From positions 8,572,501 to 8,636,500 of the forward strand of contig NZ_CP107799.1 in NCBI RefSeq assembly GCF_041431135.1: a stretch of DNA of 64,000 bases, written 5' to 3'. Made by a program: the position numbers and the translations under genes. The first letter of the stretch is position 1. Each line of letters starts with the position of its first letter. This document shows positions 1 to 12,122 of this stretch, piece by piece. A model generated the notes under the pieces. That model was not told the origin of the DNA. It saw nothing but the letters and a program-made list of their open reading frames with translations, and searched no databases. The DNA is from Streptomyces sp. NBC_00554. Lineage in GTDB: Bacteria > Actinomycetota > Actinomycetes > Streptomycetales > Streptomycetaceae.

Positions 1-3028
<3,028 letters not shown>

Positions 3029-3115
3029 TCAGTTGCTCGCGTCCACTGTGTTGGTTCTGAAACCACGAACAACCGTCGTAGCCATGCCACGGCTCCGGTT
3101 GACAAGTTTCACCGT

Positions 3116-3235
3116 GTTTCGGTGGTCATAGCGTGAGGGAAACGCCCGGTTACATTCCGAACCCGGAAGCTAAGCCTCACAGCGCCGATGGTACTGCAGG
3201 GGGGACCCTGTGGGAGAGTAGGACGCCGCCGAACT
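3116..3235 (+). rRNA. 5S ribosomal RNA
   Basis: About 120 nt starting GTTTCGGTGGTCATAGCG and ending CGCCGCCGAACT, with complementary ends and the conserved CCGAACCCGGAAGCTAAG core. It lies about 90 nt after 23S in the usual 16S-23S-5S order. Confidence 0.96.
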
Positions 3236-3243
3236 ATCTTTAG

Positions 3244-3290
3244 AGCTCCGGCTCTTGGGCTAATCGCCCAAGAGCCGGAGCTTTTTTGTT
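3244..3290 (+). terminator. rRNA operon terminator
   Basis: A perfect 17-bp stem (AGCTCCGGCTCTTGGGC against its complement) with a 5-nt loop TAATC, followed by a T run. This intrinsic terminator lies 9 nt after 5S. Confidence 0.93.
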
Positions 3291-3385
3291 TTCTGGTGAC
3301 GCCTCCACCCCTCCGTACAACAGCGTCAGAGCTGCGGGTAAGGTCAGGGGGCATCATTGGCTCGTTTCCCACAGGAGGCCCCCGG

Positions 3386-3994
3386 GTGGAGGTCCAGGAG
3401 ACTCGCGTCCAGACAGACCGGGTCCTCACCATCCCGAACATCCTCAGCATGGCGCGCCTCGTCGGTGTGCCCGTCTTCCTGTGGCTGATCCTCTGGCCTG
3501 AGTTCGGCGGCCCCAAGAGCGACGGATGGGCACTCCTGGTGCTCATGCTGAGCGGCATCAGTGACTATCTGGACGGGAAGCTGGCTCGCCGCTGGAACCA
3601 GATCAGCAGCCTTGGCCGGCTACTCGATCCCGCAGCCGACCGGCTCTACATTCTGTCCACTCTCGTGGGCCTCACCTGGCGTGAGATTCTCCCGCTGTGG
3701 TTGACCGCTGTCCTACTGGCGCGTGAACTGGTTCTGTTGGTGATGGTGGGCATCCTCAGACGCCACGGCTATCCGCCGCCGCAGGTGAACTTCCTGGGGA
3801 AGGCGGCCACCTTCAACTTGATGTACGCCTTCCCGTTGTTGCTGCTCAGCGACGCAAGTGGATGGATCGCGTCACTCGGTGCTATTTTCGGATGGGCGTT
3901 CGCCGGATGGGGTACAACGCTCTACTGGTGGGCAGGAGTCCTCTACGTGGTTCAGGTCCGCCGCCTTGTCAGGGTGGACGCCACAACCGATTGA
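3386..3994 (+). CDS. CDP-alcohol phosphatidyltransferase family membrane protein
   Basis: Transfers a phospholipid head group (or inositol/glycerol phosphate) from a CDP-alcohol to an acceptor in the cytoplasmic membrane. The family signature D-x2-D-G-x2-A-R-x8-G-x3-D-x3-D is intact around residues 53-80 (SDYLDGKLARR, then GRLLDPAADR), with several hydrophobic segments on both sides. I chose the GTG at 3386 because AGGAGG sits 7 nt upstream. The frame stays open back to 3188, but that extension would lie in the 5S gene. It heads the block that continues with DUF881/Sbp/FHA genes, matching the place of pgsA2 in mycobacteria. Substrate specificity cannot be read from the sequence. 202 residues. 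Confidence 0.88.
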   Translation: MEVQETRVQTDRVLTIPNILSMARLVGVPVFLWLILWPEFGGPKSDGWALLVLMLSGISDYLDGKLARRWNQISSLGRLLDPAADRLYILSTLVGLTWREILPLWLTAVLLARELVLLVMVGILRRHGYPPPQVNFLGKAATFNLMYAFPLLLLSDASGWIASLGAIFGWAFAGWGTTLYWWAGVLYVVQVRRLVRVDATTD

Positions 3995-4108
3995 GCTCGC
4001 CCATTGCGCGGCTGTAGTGGCTCGATGGCCCGCGGACGAAAAGTGCGGGACAATTTGGACGGGTGAAGTCGGCTAGACCGTCGTCTCTTCAAGGAGGACG
4101 CTTCCGAC

Positions 4109-6604
4109 ATGAAGGCCGTCGTGATGGCCGGAGGCGAAGGCACACGCCTTCGTCCCATGACCTCAAGCATGCCCAAGCCGCTCCTGCCCGTGGCCAATCG
4201 CCCGATCATGGAGCATGTGCTACGGCTGCTCAAAAGGCATGGGCTCAACGAGACCGTCGTAACTGTTCAGTTCTTGGCCTCTCTCGTCAAGAACTACTTC
4301 GGTGACGGCGAGGAGCTCGGCATGGAGCTCACCTATGCCAATGAGGAGAAGCCACTCGGTACTGCCGGGAGCGTCAAGAACGCCGAGGAGGCGTTGAAGG
4401 ACGACACCTTCCTAGTGATCTCCGGTGATGCCCTGACCGACTTCGACCTCACCGACCTCATCAATTTCCACAAGGAAAAGGGCGCGCTGGTCACCGTCTG
4501 CTTGACGCGCGTACCGAATCCTCTTGAGTTCGGCATCACCATCGTGGATGAAGAGGGCAAGGTCGAGCGCTTCCTGGAGAAGCCGACCTGGGGCCAGGTG
4601 TTCTCGGACACGGTGAACACCGGTATCTACGTCATGGAACCCGAGGTCTTCGACTACGTCGAGGCCGATGTCTCCGTCGACTGGTCCGGCGATGTCTTCC
4701 CTCAGCTGATGAAAGAAGGCAAGCCTGTTTACGGCTATATCGCCGAGGGCTACTGGGAGGACGTCGGCACCCACGAGAGCTATGTGAAGGCGCAGGCCGA
4801 TGTCCTGGAGGGCAAGGTCGACGTCGAAATCGACGGCTTCGAGATCTCGCCGGGCGTATGGGTCGCCGAGGGTGCCGAGGTGCACCCCGACGCTGTTCTG
4901 CGGGGACCGCTTTACATCGGCGACTACGCCAAGGTCGAGGCGGACGTCGAAATCCGCGAGCACACCGTCATCGGTTCCAACGTCGTCGTCAAGACAGGAG
5001 CCTTCCTTCACCGGGCCGTTGTGCACGACAACGTGTACATCGGTCAGCACAGCAATCTGCGTGGCTGCGTGATCGGAAAGAACACCGACATCATGCGGGC
5101 CGCGCGGATCGAGGACGGCGCCGTCATCGGTGACGAGTGCCTCGTCGGTGAAGAATCGATCATCCAGGGCAATGTCCGCGTCTACCCGTTCAAGACCATC
5201 GAGGCCGGCGCCTTCGTCAATACGTCGGTGATCTGGGAGTCGCGGGGCCAGGCGCATCTCTTCGGCGCCCGTGGAGTGTCCGGGATCCTGAATGTGGAGA
5301 TCACCCCGGAACTCGCCGTGCGGCTCGCGGGAGCCTACGCGACGACGCTCAAAAAGGGCTCCACCGTCACGACGGCCCGTGATCACTCCCGAGGTGCTCG
5401 TGCGCTGAAGCGGGCGGTCATCTCGGCGCTGCAGGCCAGCGCCATCGACGTACGCGATCTGGAGAACGTACCGCTGCCGGTGGCCCGGCAGCAGACCGCC
5501 AGGGGAAGCGCCGGCGGGATCATGATCCGGACGACGCCCGGTGTGCCGGACTCCGTCGACATCATGTTCTTCGACGGGCAGGGTGCTGATCTGTCGCAGG
5601 CGAGTCAGCGGAAGCTCGACCGGGTGTTCGCGCGGCAGGAGTATCGGCGTGCGTTCCCCGGTGAGATCGGGGATCTGCACTTCCCGGCGAGTGTCTTCGA
5701 CTCGTACACCGGGTCGTTGCTGAGGAATGTCGACACGACGGGTATCACCGAGTCCGGGCTCAAGGTCGTCGTGGACGCGTCGAACGGTAGCGCGGGGCTT
5801 GTGCTGCCCAGCTTGCTGGGCAAGCTCGGGGTCGACTCGCTTGTCATCAATCCCGGTCTGGACGAGTCCAGGCCGACCGAGACGGCGGATGCGCGGCGGT
5901 CCGGGCTTGTGCGGCTCGGTGAGATCGTGGCGTCCGCGCGGGCCGCGTTCGGGGTGCGTTTCGACCCGGTGGGTGAGCGGCTCTCGCTCGTGGACGAGAA
6001 GGGGCGGATCGTCGAGGACGACCGGGCTCTGCTCGTGATGCTCGACCTGGTGGCCGCGGAGCGGCGCAGTGGGCGGGTGGCGCTGCCGGTGACCACCACC
6101 CGGATCGCGGAGCAGGTAGCGGCGTATCACGGGACACAGGTGGACTGGACGACGACGTCTCCGGACGATCTGACGAGAGTCGGGCGGGACGAGTCGACGA
6201 TCTTCGGCGGTGACGGCCGCGGTGGCTTCATCATTCCGGAGTTCAGCAGCGTCTTCGACGGCGCGGCGGCGTTCGTACGACTGATCGGGCTGGTGGCGCG
6301 GACGCAGCTCACGCTCAGCCAGATCGATGCGCGGATTCCGCGGGCGCATGTGCTCAAGCGGGATCTCGCGACTCCCTGGGCTGTGAAGGGACTTGTCATG
6401 CGCCGGGTCGTGGAGGAGGCCGGTGATCGCTTTGTCGACACGACCGACGGTGTACGGGTGGTGGAGACAGACGGGCGCTGGGTGATGGTGCTTCCGGATC
6501 CCGCCGAGGCGGTTACGCATCTGTGGGCCGAAGGTCCTGACGATGCCTCCGCGGAGGCCCTGCTCGACGAGTGGTCGGCGGTCGTGGACAGCGCCGGTCG
6601 CTGA
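4109..6604 (+). CDS. NDP-sugar pyrophosphorylase fused to a phosphomannomutase-like domain
   Basis: An 831-residue, three-part protein. Residues 1-235 form a nucleotidyltransferase domain (GGEGTRLRPMTSSMPKPLLP), of the type that makes GDP-mannose or a similar NDP-sugar. Residues about 250-370 are a left-handed beta-helix of hexapeptide repeats. Residues about 385-831 resemble phosphomannomutase/phosphoglucomutase. In that last domain the phosphoserine loop (normally TASHNP) reads RTTPGV near residue 473, the metal loop (normally DGDADR) reads DPVGER near 619, and the sugar loop is GGDGRGG near 700, so mutase activity looks lost. AAGGAGG stands 9 nt before ATG. Streptomyces relatives are usually annotated mannose-1-phosphate guanyltransferase. 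The nucleotidyltransferase call is firm, the exact sugar is not. Confidence 0.88.
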   Translation: MKAVVMAGGEGTRLRPMTSSMPKPLLPVANRPIMEHVLRLLKRHGLNETVVTVQFLASLVKNYFGDGEELGMELTYANEEKPLGTAGSVKNAEEALKDDTFLVISGDALTDFDLTDLINFHKEKGALVTVCLTRVPNPLEFGITIVDEEGKVERFLEKPTWGQVFSDTVNTGIYVMEPEVFDYVEADVSVDWSGDVFPQLMKEGKPVYGYIAEGYWEDVGTHESYVKAQADVLEGKVDVEIDGFEISPGVWVAEGAEVHPDAVLRGPLYIGDYAKVEADVEIREHTVIGSNVVVKTGAFLHRAVVHDNVYIGQHSNLRGCVIGKNTDIMRAARIEDGAVIGDECLVGEESIIQGNVRVYPFKTIEAGAFVNTSVIWESRGQAHLFGARGVSGILNVEITPELAVRLAGAYATTLKKGSTVTTARDHSRGARALKRAVISALQASAIDVRDLENVPLPVARQQTARGSAGGIMIRTTPGVPDSVDIMFFDGQGADLSQASQRKLDRVFARQEYRRAFPGEIGDLHFPASVFDSYTGSLLRNVDTTGITESGLKVVVDASNGSAGLVLPSLLGKLGVDSLVINPGLDESRPTETADARRSGLVRLGEIVASARAAFGVRFDPVGERLSLVDEKGRIVEDDRALLVMLDLVAAERRSGRVALPVTTTRIAEQVAAYHGTQVDWTTTSPDDLTRVGRDESTIFGGDGRGGFIIPEFSSVFDGAAAFVRLIGLVARTQLTLSQIDARIPRAHVLKRDLATPWAVKGLVMRRVVEEAGDRFVDTTDGVRVVETDGRWVMVLPDPAEAVTHLWAEGPDDASAEALLDEWSAVVDSAGR

Positions 6605-6702
6605 AACACCTAGCACGCGCGCGTGTCGGACAAGTGCCCCCAAGGGGGCCTGTCCGGCACGCCGGTGGGGCCATTCGGAGGTAGCGCCCGCGACGTGCGA
6701 CG

Positions 6703-7608
6703 ATGTGCGGCATGCCGCAGCAGCCCCCCGTTCGGAGCAGTCCTACGCGCCCGTCGCGCCCGGACGCCTCCATGTCGCTGCTCACCAATGTCATGGACCA
6801 CAGCCTCGACGACGGTTACGCCGAGGCGGCTGCCCGGAAGCAGGCCGAGGGCGCTGGCGGAATGCCGAAGACGGTACGGGCCAAGCTCGGTCTGGCGGCC
6901 GGCCTCGTCCTGGCGGCCCTGGTGGTGACCCTGGGAGCGGCGAACGCACGGATCTCGGCGCCTGTCATCGCCAAGGAGCGCCAGGAACTCATCGACCGTA
7001 TCGAGCGCGAGACCTCGGCCGCGGACAAGCTCGAAGACAATGTCGATACTTTGCGCGCCGATGTGAGCGCGCGGCAGCGTGCAGCGCTGAAGTCGGACGG
7101 GGGCGGCGAGCAGGCCGATCTGGTGGGCATTCTGTCGGGCGCCACCGCGGTGCACGGCCCCGGCGTGAAGCTCGTCGTGGACGACGCCAAGGAAGCCAGC
7201 CAGGACGGCGACGGTGACCCGCGGGAGACCTCCGGGTTCTCCGACACCGGACGTGTGCGTGACCGTGACATGCAGCGGGTCGTCAACGGGCTGTGGGAGT
7301 CGGGTGCCGAGGCCATCTCGATCAACGGTCAGCGGCTGACGGCCCTGTCGGCGATCCGGGCAGCGGGTGACGCGATACTGGTCGACAACAAGCCGCTGGT
7401 GCCGCCGTACACGGTGCTCGCGGTGGGAGACGGTCAGCGGCTCAGCACCCGGTTCCAGAACAGTGCCGACGGGCTGTATCTGCATGCCCTGCAGGAGAAC
7501 TACGGGATCCGGACCAGCATTTCCGTCCAGGACGACGTCCGGTTGGCCGCCGCACCGAGTGTGATCGTACGTACAGCACAGCCGAGCACAGAGAAGGGCA
7601 CATCGTGA
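6703..7608 (+). CDS. DUF881 family membrane-anchored protein (first copy)
   Basis: 301 residues. A basic N-terminal tail of about 60 residues precedes one transmembrane helix (AAGLVLAALVVTLGAA), then a coiled-coil-like stretch (IAKERQELIDRIERETSAAD) and the extracellular DUF881 domain (GPGVKLVVDDA, WESGAEAISINGQRL). The function is unknown, but the family pairs with the small basic protein Sbp in many Gram-positive bacteria and is thought to be envelope-associated. The next gene overlaps its stop. The start is uncertain: ATG 6703 and ATG 6712 are both possible, and the GGAGG at 6677 is rather far upstream. Confidence 0.85.
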   Translation: MCGMPQQPPVRSSPTRPSRPDASMSLLTNVMDHSLDDGYAEAAARKQAEGAGGMPKTVRAKLGLAAGLVLAALVVTLGAANARISAPVIAKERQELIDRIERETSAADKLEDNVDTLRADVSARQRAALKSDGGGEQADLVGILSGATAVHGPGVKLVVDDAKEASQDGDGDPRETSGFSDTGRVRDRDMQRVVNGLWESGAEAISINGQRLTALSAIRAAGDAILVDNKPLVPPYTVLAVGDGQRLSTRFQNSADGLYLHALQENYGIRTSISVQDDVRLAAAPSVIVRTAQPSTEKGTS

Positions 7609-7937
7609 TCGCCGTACTGGGCCTCGTCGTGGGAGTCGTGGCTGGATTGTTGGTCCGGCCCGAGGTTCCGGCAGTCGTCGAGCCTTATCTCCCGATCGCC
7701 GTGGTGGCGGCGCTCGACGCCGTGTTCGGAGGCCTGCGCGCGATGCTCGACGGCATCTTCGACGACAAGGTCTTCGTGGTGTCGTTCCTGTCGAACGTGG
7801 TCGTGGCCGCGCTGATCGTCTTCCTGGGCGACAAGTTGGGTGTGGGCGCCCAGCTCTCCACCGGCGTCGTGGTCGTCCTCGGCATCCGTATCTTCTCCAA
7901 TGCCGCGGCGATCCGCCGGCACGTGTTCCGGGCGTGA
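7605..7937 (+). CDS. sbp: small basic family protein (DUF1290)
   Basis: 110 residues, nearly all hydrophobic, with three predicted membrane segments (IAVLGLVVGVVAGLLV; the short stretch around IAVVAALDAVFGGL; FLSNVVVAALIVFLG) and the conserved RIFSNAAAIRRH tail. Its GTG start overlaps the TGA of the DUF881 gene before it by 4 nt, and its own stop overlaps the next DUF881 start, so the three are translationally coupled. Known only as a conserved membrane protein associated with DUF881 partners. The molecular role is not established. Confidence 0.9.
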   Translation: MIAVLGLVVGVVAGLLVRPEVPAVVEPYLPIAVVAALDAVFGGLRAMLDGIFDDKVFVVSFLSNVVVAALIVFLGDKLGVGAQLSTGVVVVLGIRIFSNAAAIRRHVFRA

Positions 7938-8800
7938 GGCCGATGAGCAACGACGACGAGGCATCGACGGCCTCCGGGACTCCGGAGAATCGTCTGCGCA
8001 AGGAACTTCCCGAAGAGATCCGGGCCACGGCTCCCGCGCCAAAGGTGCCGGAGGAGAAGGAAGCGGGCGGCGAGCCGACGCTGACCGGCCGTCAGCGACT
8101 GGTGAAGGGGCTGTGGCCGCCGCGCGTGTCGCGCGCGCAACTCATCGTCGCCCTGCTGCTGTTCGGCCTCGGTTTCGGTCTGGCCGTCCAGGTGGCGTCC
8201 AACAGCGACAGTGGTAGTGCCCTGCGCGGCGCACGTCAGGAAGATCTCGTACGCATCCTCGATGAACTGGACAGCCGTACACAGCGTCTTGAGGACGAGA
8301 AGCAGGGTCTCGAGGATCAGCGCACCGAGTTGGAGAACAGTTCGGACCAGGCCGAGGAGGCTCGCAAGCAGACCGTCGAGAGGGAGAAGCAACTCGGCAT
8401 TCTGGCGGGCACGGTGGCCGCGCAGGGCCCCGGCATCACTCTGACGATCAACGACAGCAAAGGGACGGTCGAGGCGGACATGCTGCTCGACGCGATCCAG
8501 GAGTTGCGTGCGGCAGGTGCGGAGGCGATCCAGGTGAACGGTGTACGGGTCGTCGCAAGCACCTATCTGACGGATTCCGACAAGGGGGTGAACGTGGACG
8601 GGAACAAGATCACCCAGCCCTACCGTTTCAAGGTCATCGGCAAGTCGCAGGACCTGGAGCCGGCGCTCAACATCCCCGGAGGCGTGGTGCAGACACTGGA
8701 GAAGGAGCAGGCCACCGTCACGGTGGAGCCCTCGACGAAGATCGTGGTGGACGCCTTGCGACCGGCGAAGCAGCCTGACTACGCTCGGTCGTCCCAGTGA
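7934..8800 (+). CDS. DUF881 family membrane-anchored protein (second copy)
   Basis: 288 residues. An acidic/basic cytoplasmic tail, one transmembrane helix (LIVALLLFGLGFGLAVQV), a clear coiled coil around residues 95-150 (DELDSRTQRLEDEKQGLEDQ and onward), then DUF881 (GPGITLTINDSKG, RAAGAEAIQVNGVRV). It resembles the first copy in layout but not closely in sequence, suggesting two different partners of Sbp. The GTG at 7934 overlaps the Sbp stop. ATG at 7943 (MSNDDEAS) is an equally acceptable start. Confidence 0.87.
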   Translation: MRPMSNDDEASTASGTPENRLRKELPEEIRATAPAPKVPEEKEAGGEPTLTGRQRLVKGLWPPRVSRAQLIVALLLFGLGFGLAVQVASNSDSGSALRGARQEDLVRILDELDSRTQRLEDEKQGLEDQRTELENSSDQAEEARKQTVEREKQLGILAGTVAAQGPGITLTINDSKGTVEADMLLDAIQELRAAGAEAIQVNGVRVVASTYLTDSDKGVNVDGNKITQPYRFKVIGKSQDLEPALNIPGGVVQTLEKEQATVTVEPSTKIVVDALRPAKQPDYARSSQ

Positions 8801-8990
8801 GGCGGGGCCGCATGAGGGGCACCCGGCCAGGGCATGAGGTTGCGGGGGGTCGGCGCACCGAATGGGTGGTGCGTGGTGGAAACTGTCAGGTGGATACGGA
8901 CGTTGTGAGGGTGTCCGGCTCGACCGGTGTGTTCAGTCAGGGTTCGTCCTGCCCCACGGGCGGGTCTATTTCGGTCAAGGGGAATCGCCC

Positions 8991-9830
8991 GTGAAGTTGT
9001 TTGGGAAGTTGTTCGGCAAGAGCGCACGAGGAGAGGGCGGCGACAACGCCACTGCCCGCCATCGTGCACCACGCCATGGAGACGCGGAGGACCAGGGGGG
9101 CGAGCGCCCGCTGTTCCGGGACCAGGTCGGTGGTGACATTTCCGGTGGTCAGGGCGCGCCGTCTGTTGACCCTGCCCAGTCCGGCCGCATAGGTTTCGGG
9201 GACCCGTCAGCCTCAAGTACGGGTGGAGGGTTTCCCTCCGACCCGTACGCGTCCCATGCCCCTGGAGGGCAGCCGCGGCAGGAGGATCCGTCGATGTCGG
9301 CCCTGGTGTGTACGAGGTGCGGTAACCGCAACGCGGAAAACAGCCGTTTCTGCTCCAACTGCGGTGCTCCGCTGCGGAGCGGGGTGACCCCGGAGCGTCC
9401 GTCCGAGACGACGTCCACGATCTCCATTTCGGGCCTCGAGGCCTACGACGCCGAGGTGACGGGCCAGACGCTCTCGCCGGCGCTCTCCCCGGAGGCGCAG
9501 GCGGCCGTCGACGCGCTGCCGCTCGGCTCGGCGCTCCTGGTGGTGCGCCGCGGCCCGAACTCGGGCAGCCGCTTCCTGCTGGACGGCGAGCTGACCACGG
9601 CCGGGCGTCATCCGCAGAGCGACATCTTTCTGGACGACGTGACCGTGTCACGCCGCCACGTGGAGTTCCGCCGCGTCGGTGACGGCTCATTCACCGTGGC
9701 AGACGTGGGCAGCCTCAACGGCACATACGTCAACAGGGAGCGGATCGACTCGGTCGCCCTCTCGAACGGCGACGAGGTGCAGATCGGCAAGTACCGGCTG
9801 GTCTTCTACGCGAGCCAGCGGGGCATCTGA
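8991..9830 (+). CDS. garA: FHA domain protein, GarA/OdhI-like, with zinc ribbon
   Basis: 279 residues. After a low-complexity N-terminal part comes a Cys4 zinc ribbon (CTRCGNRNAENSRFCSNCG, about residues 108-126), then an ETTS motif (near residue 145), then a C-terminal FHA domain (GRHPQSDIFLDDVTVSRRHVE, SLNGTYVNRERI). In mycobacterial GarA and corynebacterial OdhI the ETTS threonine is phosphorylated by Ser/Thr kinases, making the FHA domain fold onto it and release 2-oxoglutarate dehydrogenase and glutamate enzymes. The zinc ribbon is an extra. The GTG at 8991 has AAGGGGA 7 nt upstream. The frame runs open back to 8862 without an RBS. The symbol is given by domain and neighbourhood similarity. 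Confidence 0.87.
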   Translation: MKLFGKLFGKSARGEGGDNATARHRAPRHGDAEDQGGERPLFRDQVGGDISGGQGAPSVDPAQSGRIGFGDPSASSTGGGFPSDPYASHAPGGQPRQEDPSMSALVCTRCGNRNAENSRFCSNCGAPLRSGVTPERPSETTSTISISGLEAYDAEVTGQTLSPALSPEAQAAVDALPLGSALLVVRRGPNSGSRFLLDGELTTAGRHPQSDIFLDDVTVSRRHVEFRRVGDGSFTVADVGSLNGTYVNRERIDSVALSNGDEVQIGKYRLVFYASQRGI

Positions 9831-9872
9831 CCCTCCCCCGGGCTGCGTCCGGGGGGACCCCCAGGAAGGTCC

Positions 9873-10616
9873 ATGCTTCAAACACCGAGCGGCGGTGCCG
9901 ACACCGGTACCGCCGCCGTGGACAGTGGGCTGATGAGCATCGGCACGGTGCTCAACGTACTGCGCGACGAGTTCCCCGAAGTCACGATCTCCAAGATCAG
10001 GTTTCTGGAGTCGGAGGGGCTCATCGAGCCGCAGCGGACCCCCTCGGGGTATCGCAAGTTCAGCGCCAACGACGTCGAGCGCCTCGGCCATGTGCTGAGG
10101 ATGCAGCGGGACCACTATCTGCCCCTGAAGGTCATCCGTGAGTACCTGGACGCCCTGGAGCGTGGTGAGCCGGTCCGGCTGCCGTCCGTGGGGCGTCAGC
10201 GCGATTCCGGCGAGGGGGAGCTGTTCGGCGGGCCCGAAGCGCCCACGGCCGCCCGGGTGGGCCGTGCCGAGCTGCTGGCCGCCGCCGAGATCGGTGATCA
10301 GGAACTCGAGGAGTGGGAGTCGTACGGGCTCATCGCGCCGCTGTCGGACGGGGCGTACGACGCCGAGGCGGTGACCGTCGCCGCGCTCGTCGTCGAGCTG
10401 GGGCGGTTCGGGATCGAGCCGCGCCATCTGCGTGCGATGAAGGCCGCGGCCGAGCGTGACGCCGGGCTGGTCGACCAGGTGGTGGCCCCGCTGCGGCGGC
10501 ACCGCAATCCGCAGACAAGGGCGCACGCCGAGGCGCGTACGAAGGAGCTGGCGGGGCTCACGGTGAAGCTGCACGCCGCGCTAGTGCAGACCGCGCTCGG
10601 CGTGCGTCTGCCCTGA
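9873..10616 (+). CDS. ftsR: MerR-family regulator, FtsR/Rv1828-like
   Basis: 247 residues with an N-terminal winged HTH (MSIGTVLNVLRDEFPEVTISKIRFLE, EGLIEPQRTPSGYRKFSAND). The 'RDEFPEVTISKIRFLESEGLI' stretch is typical of the actinobacterial FtsR group, whose corynebacterial member activates ftsZ. No cysteines for metal sensing are seen in the C-terminal part. It sits 42 nt after the FHA gene, as in mycobacteria (Rv1827-Rv1828). The first ATG (9873) is used. MSIGTVLN at 9933 would also give a full HTH. Confidence 0.87.
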   Translation: MLQTPSGGADTGTAAVDSGLMSIGTVLNVLRDEFPEVTISKIRFLESEGLIEPQRTPSGYRKFSANDVERLGHVLRMQRDHYLPLKVIREYLDALERGEPVRLPSVGRQRDSGEGELFGGPEAPTAARVGRAELLAAAEIGDQELEEWESYGLIAPLSDGAYDAEAVTVAALVVELGRFGIEPRHLRAMKAAAERDAGLVDQVVAPLRRHRNPQTRAHAEARTKELAGLTVKLHAALVQTALGVRLP

Positions 10617-10689
10617 CTCCGGGCGCTCGGCGGGCGTCGGATCGCCCACCTGTTCCGTGCCCGACTACCCAAACGTCCCGGGCACGGCC

Positions 10690-10695
10690 TAGGGT
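10690..10695 (+). promoter_or_regulatory. -10 element TAGGGT, leaderless promoter
   Basis: TAGGGT ends 6 nt before the GTG of the DUF151 gene, so transcription would begin at or within a base of the start codon. No Shine-Dalgarno sequence is present, in agreement. The -35 region is poor. Confidence 0.5.
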
Positions 10696-10701
10696 TGCTG
10701 T

Positions 10702-11175
10702 GTGAACGAGCTCGATGTCGTAGGTGTCCGGGTCGAAATGCCCTCCAACCAACCGATCGTGCTTCTGCGTGAAGTGGGAGGCGATCGCTACCTCCCCATC
10801 TGGATCGGACCGGGGGAGGCGACCGCGATCGCCTTCGCCCAGCAGGGCATGGCCCCGGCGCGCCCGTTGACCCACGACCTGTTCAAGGACGTGCTGGAAG
10901 CCGTCGGCCAGGAGCTCACCGAAGTGCGCATCACGGACCTGCGTGAGGGCGTGTTCTACGCCGAGTTGGTGTTCGCCAGCGGGGTCGAGGTGAGTGCCCG
11001 GCCCTCTGACGCCATAGCGCTGGCCCTGCGTACCGGGACGCCGATCTACGGCAGTGACGGCGTGCTCGACGACGCCGGTATCGCGATCCCGGACGAGCAG
11101 GAGGACGAAGTGGAGAAGTTCCGCGAGTTCCTCGACCAGATCTCGCCCGAGGACTTCGGCACCAACAGCCAGTGA
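10702..11175 (+). CDS. bifunctional nuclease family protein (DUF151)
   Basis: 157 residues. Single-domain DUF151/BFN protein: VVGVRVEMPSNQPIVLLRE, LPIWIGPGEATAIAFAQQG, and ARPSDAIALALRTGTPIYG are the conserved blocks. Family members include plant BFN nucleases with RNase/DNase activity. The bacterial role is unknown. The acidic tail (PDEQEDEVEKFREFL) is typical of actinobacterial members. It lies between the two MerR regulators as in mycobacteria (Rv1829). GTG start, probably leaderless. Confidence 0.9.
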   Translation: MNELDVVGVRVEMPSNQPIVLLREVGGDRYLPIWIGPGEATAIAFAQQGMAPARPLTHDLFKDVLEAVGQELTEVRITDLREGVFYAELVFASGVEVSARPSDAIALALRTGTPIYGSDGVLDDAGIAIPDEQEDEVEKFREFLDQISPEDFGTNSQ

Positions 11176-11393
11176 TGGCGCGGCGCCTCGGAGGGCTCCG
11201 AGCGGCAATTGCCAGCGGCCAGTGTGGTGTGCCGCGGCCCGCTCAGAGAGCATTCGGCTAGCCTTTCCCCGCGGTGGGGTGCGGGAAACCACTCCTAGGG
11301 TGATTATCACTCGGCGTGCCGAGTGTGGCGATCGTTGACGCACCCCTGGTGACTGCCTACCGTCGAGAAGGCAGGTCAAGGACGGAGGTCGGC

Positions 11394-12032
11394 GTGAGAA
11401 GCAGCGGCGACGGTACGGCTGGGGGTGCCCCCGGACGCGGTCTGGGGGAGAGCGGCCCGTACCCGCTTCATGGCAGCGCGGCGGCCGATCACAGTCCGCG
11501 GCGGCCGACGGCAGTGCCGGGTGAGGGAGGAGCGGTTTCCGAGGAGATCGGCTACCGCGGTCCCACGGCGTGCGCTGCCGCGGGCATCACCTATCGGCAA
11601 CTGGATTACTGGGCGAGGACCGGGCTGGTCGAGCCGAGCGTGCGGCCCGCTTACGGGTCGGGGACGCAGCGGCTGTACAGCTTCCGGGACGTGGTCGTCC
11701 TGAAGATCGTCAAGCGGTTCCTGGACACCGGGGTGTCGCTGCAGAACATCCGCACCACGGTCCAGCACCTCAGGGAGCGCGGCTTCCGGGATCTGGAGCG
11801 GATGACGCTGATGAGCGACGGGGCCACGGTCTACGAGTGCACGTCCCCGGACGAGGTCCACGCGCTGCTCCAGGGCGGCCAGGGGGTCTTCGGGATCGCC
11901 GTGGGCGTGGTGTGGCGGGACGTCGAGAGCGCGCTCTCGCAGCTGCACGGCGAGCGCGTGGACACCGGCGAGACGCTCCTCGGGAACAACCCCGCGGACG
12001 AGCTGGCGAGACGGCGCAATCGCGCGGTCTGA
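11394..12032 (+). CDS. MerR-family regulator, Rv1830 (ResR)-like
   Basis: 212 residues. After a variable 45-residue tail comes the HTH (GYRGPTACAAAGITYRQLDYWA, YGSGTQRLYSFRDVVVLKIVK), then a C-terminal effector-like domain (VYECTSPDEVHALLQGGQGVFGIAVG). The neighbourhood (FHA, MerR, DUF151, MerR) matches Rv1827-Rv1830, the last of which is the growth regulator called ResR. The GTG at 11394 is preceded by GGAGG at 11384-11388. The open frame further upstream lacks a signal. Confidence 0.86.
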   Translation: MRSSGDGTAGGAPGRGLGESGPYPLHGSAAADHSPRRPTAVPGEGGAVSEEIGYRGPTACAAAGITYRQLDYWARTGLVEPSVRPAYGSGTQRLYSFRDVVVLKIVKRFLDTGVSLQNIRTTVQHLRERGFRDLERMTLMSDGATVYECTSPDEVHALLQGGQGVFGIAVGVVWRDVESALSQLHGERVDTGETLLGNNPADELARRRNRAV

Positions 12033-12072
12033 CGAGCGGAACCGAACGGAACCGAGCGGAACCGACTGATGG

Positions 12073-12092
12073 TGCCCCGGCTTGCCGGGGCA
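12073..12092 (+). terminator. Hairpin after the second MerR gene
   Basis: TGCCCCGG-CTTG-CCGGGGCA: an 8-bp perfect stem with a tetraloop, 41 nt after the MerR stop and 30 nt before dinB. No T run, as is common in Streptomyces. Confidence 0.5.
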
Positions 12093-12122
12093 TTGTCAGT
12101 GGCGTAGGGCAGCATCGGAGAT

